DNA of 64,000 nt, from NCBI GenBank assembly GCA_902782225.1, contig CACZMF010000006.1, positions 1 to 64,000 on the forward strand. The letters run 5' to 3'. Every line of letters starts with the position of its first letter. Positions within the stretch are counted from its first letter, which is position 1. The notes beneath the pieces are model-generated. The model was given only the letters and a program-made list of their open reading frames with translations, was not told where the DNA came from and did no database searches. Shown here in pieces: positions 23,580 through 31,500 of this stretch. Source of the DNA: an uncultured Bacteroidia bacterium. Its GTDB lineage: Bacteria; Bacteroidota; Bacteroidia; Bacteroidales; UBA932. Both the position numbers and the translations under genes were made by a program.

Positions 23580-24403
23580 AACTTGCCTTGAGCTTTGAGG
23601 TACTCTTCCGCCTTCACGAGGCCGCCGGTCTTCTTGATGACTTCTTCGCAGAACTCATAGCTGAGCTGGGGGTTGCGCTCCACCATCGTGCGGGTGAGGC
23701 GGTCGATTACCTTGTTGTTGATGAGGTTGGCGCAGACCATGCGGTTGCCCTGCACGCGGCCCAGGCGCACCATGATGGTGGTGCTGATCATGTCGCACAT
23801 GAGTTTCTGGGACGTGCCGGACTTCATGCGGGTGCTGCCGGTGATGAATTCGGGGCCCATCACTATCTCAATCGGGTAGTCCACATACTGAGAGATGGGG
23901 GACCCGGGGTTGTTGCAGATGCTTCCGCAGGGGATGCCGTGCTCCTTGCAGGCCTTCATGGCGGCCATCACGTAGGGGGTGTTGCCGCTGGCGGAGATGC
24001 CCACCACGATGTCCTTGGGGGTGATGTGGTGCTTGTCGCGAAGCGTAATCCAGCCCTCGTCGACGTCGTCTTCGGCCTCTTCGAGGTCGAGCACGAGGTT
24101 CTCCACGCCGCCGGCAAGCACGGCCTGCCAGCATTCGGGATCCACGCCGTAGGTGTTGGGCACCTCGAGCACGTCGAGCACGCCGAGTTTGCCGCCGGTG
24201 CCGGCGCCGAGCCAGAAGAAGCGGCCGCCTGCGCGGAGCTGGTGCTCGATGGCGGTGCAGAGTTTTTCTATGTCAGGAAGCACGGCCTCGATGGCGAGGG
24301 GCACTTTCTTGTCTTCGGTGTTGATGTCACGCAGCAGTTCCGCTACGGATTTGGTCTCAAGATGGTCGTACAACGACGGCTGTTCAGTTAATCTTACACT
24401 CAT
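23576..24403 (-). CDS. murQ: N-acetylmuramic acid 6-phosphate etherase
   Basis: MurQ cleaves the lactyl ether of MurNAc 6-phosphate to give GlcNAc 6-phosphate and D-lactate in the cytoplasm. The 275-residue protein has the SIS-fold signatures: 'GAGTGGKLGVLDVLEVPNTYG' split around the catalytic-Glu loop, 'LEEAEDDVDEG' corresponding to the second acidic region, 'GISASGNTPYVMAAMKA', and the family stretch 'EFITGSTRMKSGTSQKL' followed by 'MISTTIMVRLGRVQGN'. Length and motifs match the family (about 300 residues in E. coli). It lies 2 bp after one GH20 gene and overlaps the LTD-GHL10 gene by 4 bp. Its presence is the strongest sign that the locus handles murein-derived sugar. Confidence 0.92.
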   Translation of the reverse strand: MSVRLTEQPSLYDHLETKSVAELLRDINTEDKKVPLAIEAVLPDIEKLCTAIEHQLRAGGRFFWLGAGTGGKLGVLDVLEVPNTYGVDPECWQAVLAGGVENLVLDLEEAEDDVDEGWITLRDKHHITPKDIVVGISASGNTPYVMAAMKACKEHGIPCGSICNNPGSPISQYVDYPIEIVMGPEFITGSTRMKSGTSQKLMCDMISTTIMVRLGRVQGNRMVCANLINNKVIDRLTRTMVERNPQLSYEFCEEVIKKTGGLVKAEEYLKAQGKL

Positions 24404-24405
24404 TT

Positions 24406-26256
24406 TTAAAAGTCTTTATACTTAATATCACCTATCATTCTACCGTTGCGGAAGGCGGCGGCGGTCACGCGCTGCTGGCGGTTCACCGCGAAGGGCTCTT
24501 CGTAGAGCAGGGAGGCCGCGGTGGGGGCGCTGCCGTCCAGGGTGTAGCGGATCTCGGCCCCGGGAGCATCGATGCTCATGGTGACCACCTTGCTGTACTC
24601 CGTGTCCTTATGGAAATCGATGAAGGGGTTCCAGAAGTTGCGGCAGTAGCCCACGCCGAGGCGGTCCAGGCGGCCCAGATGCGTCTCGAGGCGGCTTGTG
24701 AAGCCCTCCCAGTCTTTGGGCGCCCTGGTCCAGCCGGCTTCGGCGATTGCGCACATACGCGGCCAGGCCATATATTCCACGCGGGCCGGGGTGGGCATAT
24801 ATTCAGTCCACACGCAGCCCTCGACACCTATAATATACCTGCGCTCCTCGGGCGTCAGCACCGCGGGCACGGGTTCGTATTCATACATGGTGCGCAGCAG
24901 GGTCGGGCCACCCATTGCCAGCGGCTCGCTGTCCGGGTCGCCCTGCCAGTAGTCGAGGTAGTACTTGGGATAGGGCGACATCACCACCTCGTGGTGCTGC
25001 TGGGCGGCCTTGATGCCGCCTTCTTCGCCGAGCCACGACATCACCTTGGCGTTCGGGGCGAGGCCTCCTTCGAGGATTTCGTCCCAGCCGATGATCTGGC
25101 GGCCCTTGGCGTTGATGTATTTCTCCATGCGCTGGATGAACCAGCTCTGGAGCTCGTATTCGTCTTTGAGGCCAAGCTTCCTGATGAGTGCCTGGCAGTG
25201 CGGGCACTTCTTCCAGCTGGCCTTGGGGCATTCGTCGCCTCCGATGTGGATGAGTTCGGAGGGGAAGAGCTCTATGATTTCATCGAATACGTCTTCGAGG
25301 AACTTGAAAGTCTCCTCCTTGGGGCAGTACACCTGCTTGAAAATGCCCCATCTTGTGGCGGTCTCATAATGGTCTTCGAGGCCGCAGCTGAGCTCGGGAT
25401 AGCAGGATATGGCGGCGAGCGAGTGGCCGGGGATCTCGATCTCCGGAATGATGGTCACGTAGCGCTCGGCGGCATATTTTATAAGGTCGCGCGCCTCTTC
25501 CTGGGTGTAGAAGCCGCCGTGGGGCTTGCCGTCGTAGATACCGGAATAGAGCGAGCCGACCACGGTCTCCTTGCGCCACTGGCCCTTTTCGGTGAGCAGG
25601 GGGTATTTCTTGATCTCGATGCGCCAGCCCTGGTCTTCGGTGAGGTGCCAGTGGAAACGGTTGACCTTGTGGAGAGCCATCAGGTCGATGTAGCGCTTGA
25701 GGAAGGGGATGTCGAAGAAATGGAGGCAGCAATCCAGATGCATGCCGCGATAAGGGAAACGGGGACTGTCTTCGATGCTGCAGCAGGGCACTTCCCAGCG
25801 CACTCCGCGCTGCACGCTCTCGGCGAAAATGGCCTCCGGAAGCAGCTGGAAGAGGGTCTGTATGGCGTAGAACACGCCTGCGCCGCTGCCGTATTCGATC
25901 ACGATGCCCTTGGGCGTCACGTCCAGGTTGTAGGCCTCCTTCATAAGGCCGGCGTCGAGCACGAGGATGGCGCCTTCATCCCTGTGGTGCAGGGGATCGT
26001 CGTTGGAGATGACCTTAAGACTGAAGCCGGCTGCTTTCTGCAGGCGCTCATTGAGGAAGCCGACGGTGCGAAGGATGGCGCTGTCGGCAATGTCCACATA
26101 GACCGGCACCTTACGGTCGATCCTGAAGCTGCCTTCGGTGCGCTGCAACGACGCGGGCTGCGGCACGACCTGCGGCTCCCGCAGCTCCTGCTTCGCCGTA
26201 CAGGCCACGGCAAGCAGCAGCACAGCAGCGACAAATATGTATTTCTTAAGTATCAT
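24406..26256 (-). CDS. GH20 beta-N-acetylhexosaminidase, lipoprotein
   Basis: The 616-residue enzyme starts with a lipoprotein signal (MILKKYIFVAAVLLLAVAC). It has the GH20 two-domain layout: an N-terminal GH20b-like domain (~30-155), then the catalytic barrel (~160-510) with 'YRGMHLDCCLHFFDIPFLKRYIDLMA', 'KVNRFHWHLTEDQGWRIE', 'EIEIPGHSLAAIS' and the catalytic Asp-Glu pair in 'HIGGDECPKASW'. A chitobiase-like C-terminal domain follows ('ITLDGS'-type 'IRYTLDGSAPT'). It removes terminal beta-GlcNAc or GalNAc by substrate-assisted catalysis. It is 3 bp downstream of a second GH20 gene and 2 bp upstream of murQ; in this locus it probably trims GlcNAc from wall fragments. Confidence 0.93.
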   Translation of the reverse strand: MILKKYIFVAAVLLLAVACTAKQELREPQVVPQPASLQRTEGSFRIDRKVPVYVDIADSAILRTVGFLNERLQKAAGFSLKVISNDDPLHHRDEGAILVLDAGLMKEAYNLDVTPKGIVIEYGSGAGVFYAIQTLFQLLPEAIFAESVQRGVRWEVPCCSIEDSPRFPYRGMHLDCCLHFFDIPFLKRYIDLMALHKVNRFHWHLTEDQGWRIEIKKYPLLTEKGQWRKETVVGSLYSGIYDGKPHGGFYTQEEARDLIKYAAERYVTIIPEIEIPGHSLAAISCYPELSCGLEDHYETATRWGIFKQVYCPKEETFKFLEDVFDEIIELFPSELIHIGGDECPKASWKKCPHCQALIRKLGLKDEYELQSWFIQRMEKYINAKGRQIIGWDEILEGGLAPNAKVMSWLGEEGGIKAAQQHHEVVMSPYPKYYLDYWQGDPDSEPLAMGGPTLLRTMYEYEPVPAVLTPEERRYIIGVEGCVWTEYMPTPARVEYMAWPRMCAIAEAGWTRAPKDWEGFTSRLETHLGRLDRLGVGYCRNFWNPFIDFHKDTEYSKVVTMSIDAPGAEIRYTLDGSAPTAASLLYEEPFAVNRQQRVTAAAFRNGRMIGDIKYKDF

Positions 26257-26259
26257 TAG

Positions 26260-28080
26260 TTATTTCTTGTCATAACTGCTGAAGAAACGTTTTTCGGTAA
26301 TATTGCCGAGTGGCTTGCCGTCGCGGCCGAAGGCGCGGGCCTTGATCACGTCGTCCTTGCCGACCATAAACGGGGTGCCGTCGTAGGCGGGGCTCTGGAG
26401 CGTGGGCTCGGAGCCGTCGAGGGTGTAGTGGACTGTACCCTCGGGATAGTCGAGCTCGAGGTTCATCGGCTTGGGGAACGGGAGGCGGCGGTCGTAGTCG
26501 AAGATCACGTCGTAGTAGACCGGACAGTAGCCTATGTGCTTCATGTCCAGGCGCTTGAGTATCTTCGGCATACGCATGCGGAAGCTCTCCCAGTCCTTGT
26601 TGGGACGGCTGGTCCACGCCACCTCGGAGGCAGCCACGTTACGCGGGAAGGCGAACCATTCGGCCGTCTTGTTGTCGGGAATGTATTCGGTCCAGAGGCA
26701 GGTCTCGTAGCCGATGATGTACTTCTTGCTCAGGTCGGGGATGGAATCCACGGCCGGGTAGTAGTTGTAGACCTTCTTCAGGGGCATAAAGACCTCCTGC
26801 GCCAGGTCATCGGGCTGGTCGTCCTGGTGGTTGTCCAGGTAGCACCAGCGGTTGGGGGTCAGCACCACGCGTATGCCGCGGCGAATGCCGCGCGCCGCAG
26901 GAGCGTGCCCCCTGTAGGACATCGCGATAGGGTCTTCCAGCGCGCCGCCGTCCAGGATTTCATCCCAGCCGATGCAGGTCTTGCCGTGCTCCCTGAGGAA
27001 GTCGCCGATACGCTTCACGAAGAAGGTCTGCAGCTCTTCCACGTTCTTGAGTCCCAGCACCTTCATCAGGTCCTGGCAGTACTGGCTCTCGATGTACACG
27101 TCCTTCGGGGCCTCGTCGCCGCCGATGTGGTAGAGGGGCGACGGGAAGAGTTCGAAGAGCTCCATGAACACGTCCTCGAGGAACTGGAAGGTCTTGGCCG
27201 TGGGGGCGTAGAGGTTCTTCCATATGCCCCAGCGGGTCTCCACCTCGTAGCTGCGCTCCGGGAAGCAGCTGAGCTCGGGGTAGGCGGCGATGGCGGCAGT
27301 GCTGTGGCCGGGGATCTCCACTTCGGGAATCACGGTCACGCAGCGCCTGCGGGCATATTCCACCACCTCGCGGATGTCGTCCTTTGTGTAGTAGCCCCCG
27401 TGGGGGATGCCGTTGCCTATCCAGCTGTGGAAGGCAGTCTCCTTGCGCCAGGAGCCGATTTCGGTCAGGCGGGGATACTTGTCGATCTGGATGCGCCAGC
27501 CCTGGTCTTCGGTCAGGTGCCAGTGGAACATGTTCTGCTTGTGCATCGCCATCAGGTCGATGAACTTCATCACCTCCTCCTTCGGGAAAAAGTAGCGGCC
27601 GCAGTCGAAAAGGAAGCCGCGGTAGGCGAATTCCGGCTCGTCCTCGATAGTGCAGCAGGGCGCCTGCCATTTGACTTTCCGCACCGGAGTGTCGGAGAAA
27701 ATCTCGGCGGGAAGCAGCTGCAGGAGGGTCTGGAGGCCATAGAACGCCCCCGGCACCTCGCTCGCCTCAATGAGCACGCCGGACGGCTGCACCGTGAGCC
27801 TGTAGGCTTCCTTGGCGAATCCGCCGGCCTTGCGCAGCACGATGGCGGGGCCGGGGCCGGTGAGACTGAAGCCCGTGGAGGCCTTCACGGTGGAGGTGAA
27901 GTCTTCGGCAATCTCGCTGAATGCCGGATCTTCGACCTTTATGCCGCTGGTCTTGCCTATAGTGAACACGCCTTCGGCGGGGGTCAGGCTCTTGGGGGTG
28001 GGAACTATGTCATACCTCGGGGGCTGTGAAACGGACGCGCCCACGGTGAGGAGGGTTGCAAGCAGAAGGGAAAGAATCAT
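26260..28080 (-). CDS. GH20 beta-N-acetylhexosaminidase, exported
   Basis: The 606-residue paralogue of the neighbouring GH20 has a hydrophobic N-terminal signal (MILSLLLATLLTVGASVS) without a clear lipobox. Family motifs are 'YRGFLFDCGRYFFPKEEVMKFIDLMA', 'KQNMFHWHLTEDQGWRIQ', 'EVEIPGHSTAAIA' and the catalytic pair in 'HIGGDEAPKDVY', ending in a chitobiase C-terminal-like domain ('VHYTLDGSEPT'). A soluble periplasmic enzyme would complement a lipid-anchored one. It overlaps the ceramidase-like gene by 4 bp and is 3 bp from the second GH20 gene. Both enzymes appear intact. Confidence 0.93.
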   Translation of the reverse strand: MILSLLLATLLTVGASVSQPPRYDIVPTPKSLTPAEGVFTIGKTSGIKVEDPAFSEIAEDFTSTVKASTGFSLTGPGPAIVLRKAGGFAKEAYRLTVQPSGVLIEASEVPGAFYGLQTLLQLLPAEIFSDTPVRKVKWQAPCCTIEDEPEFAYRGFLFDCGRYFFPKEEVMKFIDLMAMHKQNMFHWHLTEDQGWRIQIDKYPRLTEIGSWRKETAFHSWIGNGIPHGGYYTKDDIREVVEYARRRCVTVIPEVEIPGHSTAAIAAYPELSCFPERSYEVETRWGIWKNLYAPTAKTFQFLEDVFMELFELFPSPLYHIGGDEAPKDVYIESQYCQDLMKVLGLKNVEELQTFFVKRIGDFLREHGKTCIGWDEILDGGALEDPIAMSYRGHAPAARGIRRGIRVVLTPNRWCYLDNHQDDQPDDLAQEVFMPLKKVYNYYPAVDSIPDLSKKYIIGYETCLWTEYIPDNKTAEWFAFPRNVAASEVAWTSRPNKDWESFRMRMPKILKRLDMKHIGYCPVYYDVIFDYDRRLPFPKPMNLELDYPEGTVHYTLDGSEPTLQSPAYDGTPFMVGKDDVIKARAFGRDGKPLGNITEKRFFSSYDKK

Positions 28081-29432
28081 AGTGCCTTGGTTATTGTCTT
28101 TTCAATGGCTCCGGCGAAAGCCCCTGGCATTGTCTCCGAGAGCGGATAGGGAGCCTTTATATATACGTGCATCTGGTCGATTTCATACTCGTAGCCTTTG
28201 CGGTATTCGTAGGCGTGGGCGGACGGGAGGTATGAATTCTGGCCGTTGGTGTAGCCGGCGAAAAACACGGTGCGGCCGGGGAATTTCTTCCTGGCTTCCA
28301 TCTGGTACTCGCAGAAGGGCTCGCCCTGGGTGAAGAAGAACACGATACCGCGTATGTTCACGGCACCCATCGTGAAGTCGAGGGTGTTGTGGACCTTGCC
28401 CTGGGCGTAGCGCTCCAGCATCTGGTCCTTCCAGCCGGCGACGTCGTCCTTCCAGGTGGCGGAGACGGTCTTGTCCCACTTCGAAATTTCTTCGGCATGC
28501 TCGATGATGGCCTCCGGGGTCACTTCGGCGATGCGGAACGGGAGCGACACGGTGTCGTTGACCACCTTGAACACGCCGCTTTCCTTCACTGGCTCGAACT
28601 TGACCTTCAGCAGGGAGTCGGCAAGACAGGCGCCGCATTCCTCTGCGTAGTCGGCCATCTTGCAGCCGCGCGCCGGGTCCATGTTGCCGGCAGCGCCTGT
28701 GAGCTGGAACACGTCGCCGCCCCAGGCCCCGCGTAGTATCTTGCCGCAGACGCCGGGATAGTCGGACGACACCAGCAGGCTCCTGGGCCCCATGCACACG
28801 GGGTGGCACGCAAGGTTGACCACCGACACCACGGGCTTGCCGCCCTCATCCAGGAAGCGGGCCACATAGACGTCGCGGTCCACGGGGCCTGTCTCCTTCT
28901 CGCAGCGGTTGGCGTTGATGCTCGTCTGCGCCTTGCCCACCTCCATACGGAAGGGACGGAAGGCGGCCTCGTCGGTGATGGTCTTCACCGCATTGTCCAC
29001 AAGCACCTTGTGGAGCCGCTCCTTATGCGTGTAGTTGCTTCCGCCCGGCTCGCAGCGCCATCCGCCGTTGCGGGGGGCCGAATGGGTGTGGATGCAGTGC
29101 ATGAAGATGCGGTCCAGCGGAAGCCCGCTCTTTTCGGAGATTTCCTTGCGCCATTCCAGGGAAAGGTCGGGGGAAATTTCCATCAGGTCGTTGGAAATGA
29201 TGCACACCTTGTCCGCACCGCTGTCGATGACGAGGCAGTGGGTGTTCAGGGGCATGTGCAGTCCGTCCGAAAGCTCGTTGCGGGCCGCGAATCCGGCCAG
29301 CATCGTGTGCTCGTCGGGCGTCGTGGATATGTCGGCTGCGTTGTAGTTCATTTTCAAGCCGTCTCCCCTGCAGCCGCCGAGGCCGCAGAGGAGAAGGATC
29401 GAAAACGCTGCCAGTACTGGATGCAGTTTCAT
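28077..29432 (-). CDS. neutral/alkaline ceramidase-like lipoprotein (N-terminal ceramidase domain)
   Basis: The 451-residue lipoprotein (lipobox 'CGLGGC') resembles the N-terminal catalytic domain of neutral ceramidases: 'NYNAADISTTPDEHTMLAGFAAR', 'FMHCIHTHSAPRNGG' with histidines for zinc, 'NLACHPVCMG' and 'QLTGAAGNMDPARG'. Many Bacteroidota glycan loci carry such stand-alone domains; their substrates are generally not ceramide and mostly unknown. An amidase activity on an N-acyl or peptide-linked group would fit the locus, which is inference. It follows susD after 1 bp and overlaps the first GH20 gene by 4 bp. Confidence 0.8.
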   Translation of the reverse strand: MKLHPVLAAFSILLLCGLGGCRGDGLKMNYNAADISTTPDEHTMLAGFAARNELSDGLHMPLNTHCLVIDSGADKVCIISNDLMEISPDLSLEWRKEISEKSGLPLDRIFMHCIHTHSAPRNGGWRCEPGGSNYTHKERLHKVLVDNAVKTITDEAAFRPFRMEVGKAQTSINANRCEKETGPVDRDVYVARFLDEGGKPVVSVVNLACHPVCMGPRSLLVSSDYPGVCGKILRGAWGGDVFQLTGAAGNMDPARGCKMADYAEECGACLADSLLKVKFEPVKESGVFKVVNDTVSLPFRIAEVTPEAIIEHAEEISKWDKTVSATWKDDVAGWKDQMLERYAQGKVHNTLDFTMGAVNIRGIVFFFTQGEPFCEYQMEARKKFPGRTVFFAGYTNGQNSYLPSAHAYEYRKGYEYEIDQMHVYIKAPYPLSETMPGAFAGAIEKTITKAL

Positions 29433-29433
29433 T

Positions 29434-31488
29434 TTAGTAAATGTAGCCGGGGTTCTGGACTATGCGTCCCTTGGTCTTGTCGATTTCCGTCTGGGGAATA
29501 GGCATCAGGTAGTTCGGATAGTCCTCGGGATTCTCGAGGCCGGGCTTGTTGGAGCACTTGATCACGCCGGTGGGGCGGACGCGGTTCTTGTTGGGGAACC
29601 ACTTCTGTGTCGGGGAGATCGTCAGGCAGCACTCGCCGTAGTCGACCCTGTAGGTCTTGCCCTTCCATTCATAGTCGACGAGGTAGAGCACGTCGTTGCC
29701 ACGGTTGGAATCGATGTAGGAGGTGCGCTCGCTGGTGTTGGCCCAGTAGTAGTTGAGATCCTTGTTGCTGAGGTCGAACGGCTGGACGCAGCGGTACATG
29801 GTGTCGGGCTTTGCGCCGCCGGTCAGCAGCATGGTGCGGGTGCCGGCGAAGGGCACGTTCTCATAGCCGACCGCAATCTTGAGGCGGCGGGTGTCGAAGT
29901 AACGGAAGGCCTCGAAGGCGAGCTCGATACGGCGCTCGTTGACCAGGCGGTCCCAGAGGTCGTCGCCGGACTCGGTCACGGGCGGCATCTTCACGTCTTC
30001 ACGGCTGCGCACCTTGTTGATATACTCGCGGCACACATCGAATTTACCCAGATGCCAGGCAGCCTCTGCGAGGTTGAGGTACATCTCGCCCATGCGGAAC
30101 CATGGATACATCACGTTGCCAATCATGGAGTCGGAGATGTATTTGTCGGGCATGTACCACTTGGTCAGGCCGCTGCCGCCGGTGTTGGTGATGTGGATCT
30201 GGTCGCTGGCTTTCTTGGAGGGCAGCCAGTCGGGCTTGCCTTTGGCAAAGTCGGCACGGGTGCCGGTGGTCACGTAATCGCCCACTTTCTGGTCTTTTTC
30301 GAAGAGCAGGTAGAGCTGGAGGGGATCCTCGCGGGGCTTGCCTTCCTTGTCCGTCCACTTGTAGATTTTCCTCGGATAGATGATGCAGTGGGAGAAGCGG
30401 GGATCGCGGCCCTTGAACGGGATGGCGGGATCGTAGCCGGAGCCTTCTTCGAAAATCTTCTTGCCGTTGGCCATCTCGTAGTCGAGCCACATAGCCTGGG
30501 TGGGGTTGAAGCTCTCCCAGCCGCCGCCGCCGAAGTCCATCAGGGAGTAGAGCAGCTGGGCCTTGTGGGGCTGGTTACTGCTCTGTACGAAGTACTTGGC
30601 CCAGATGACCTCGGGAGAGTTGATGTCGCGCCAGAAGCCGTCATAGGTGTCGTCAAGCTGGTAGACTCCGTCCACGTCGGCACGGTCGCATATGGCCTTA
30701 GCAGCCGCATATGCGTCTTCCCATTTCTTCTCTGAATAGGCTCCGCGGAAGATGCCTCCCTCGGGATGAGTCGGGTCGTTGAACAGAGGGGACGCCACGA
30801 TGAGGGTCATACGGCAGCGGAGAGCGAGCACGCAGTCTTTGTGGACGCGTCCGAGAGCCGCACCGCCCTTGTCGGGGAGGAGTTCATAGGCCTTGTCGAG
30901 GTCCTCGTTGATGAAGGTCACGCATTCGTCGAACGGGGCACGCTCCTCAGCGAAATCGGCGCCGATATCATCGTGGGGCTTGTCCACCTTCACCACGCCG
31001 CCGTAGCGTTCTATGAGGTTGGTGTAGGCCCAGGCGCGGAGGAAGTAAGACTCGCCGAGCAGGCGCGACTTGGTGGATTCCGACATGGCGGAGCCCTTTT
31101 CCTCGACGTAGCGGATGAAGTAGTTCAGGCGGTAGATGTATTCGTAGGCACGGTTCCAGATGTTGAGGAAGGTGGTACGGGTGTTGTGGGCCGGACCGCC
31201 CTCATCCATGGGGATGATGGAGCTCGGCGTCATGGAGCCGTCGGCGATGTAGCGGGTGGAGGTGCCGCCGTAGCGGAAGAAACCCTCATCGGAGATACAG
31301 CCGATGTTGCCCTCCGTGAACGGGTCGGGCATCACGGTGTAGATGGCGTTGACGTAGCTCTCGGCGAGGGCGTCGCTGTTGAACACGGCCTCTTCGGAAA
31401 GCTTGTCAAGGGGTTTCTTGTCCAGGAACCCGTCGTTGCAGGCAGTCAGGACTGCGGCAAATGCAAGAATAGAGAATATCTTTTTCAT
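29434..31488 (-). CDS. SusD/RagB-family glycan-binding lipoprotein
   Basis: The 684-residue lipoprotein starts MKKIFSILAFAAVLTAC and continues 'NDGFLDKKPLDKLSEEAVF', a classical SusD N-terminus. Helical TPR-like repeats follow ('RAYEYIYRLNYFIRYVE', 'ESYFLRAWAYTNLIERYGGV'), and the C-terminal part has 'NLAEAAWHLGKFDVCREYINKVRSRE' and 'LVNERRIELAFEAFRYFDTRRLKIA', the conserved family end. It forms the lid on the SusC transporter, whose gene ends 12 bp upstream. Ligand is not deducible; in this locus a wall-glycan fragment is expected. Confidence 0.95.
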   Translation of the reverse strand: MKKIFSILAFAAVLTACNDGFLDKKPLDKLSEEAVFNSDALAESYVNAIYTVMPDPFTEGNIGCISDEGFFRYGGTSTRYIADGSMTPSSIIPMDEGGPAHNTRTTFLNIWNRAYEYIYRLNYFIRYVEEKGSAMSESTKSRLLGESYFLRAWAYTNLIERYGGVVKVDKPHDDIGADFAEERAPFDECVTFINEDLDKAYELLPDKGGAALGRVHKDCVLALRCRMTLIVASPLFNDPTHPEGGIFRGAYSEKKWEDAYAAAKAICDRADVDGVYQLDDTYDGFWRDINSPEVIWAKYFVQSSNQPHKAQLLYSLMDFGGGGWESFNPTQAMWLDYEMANGKKIFEEGSGYDPAIPFKGRDPRFSHCIIYPRKIYKWTDKEGKPREDPLQLYLLFEKDQKVGDYVTTGTRADFAKGKPDWLPSKKASDQIHITNTGGSGLTKWYMPDKYISDSMIGNVMYPWFRMGEMYLNLAEAAWHLGKFDVCREYINKVRSREDVKMPPVTESGDDLWDRLVNERRIELAFEAFRYFDTRRLKIAVGYENVPFAGTRTMLLTGGAKPDTMYRCVQPFDLSNKDLNYYWANTSERTSYIDSNRGNDVLYLVDYEWKGKTYRVDYGECCLTISPTQKWFPNKNRVRPTGVIKCSNKPGLENPEDYPNYLMPIPQTEIDKTKGRIVQNPGYIY

Positions 31489-31500
31489 ATCAGGTTCGGA

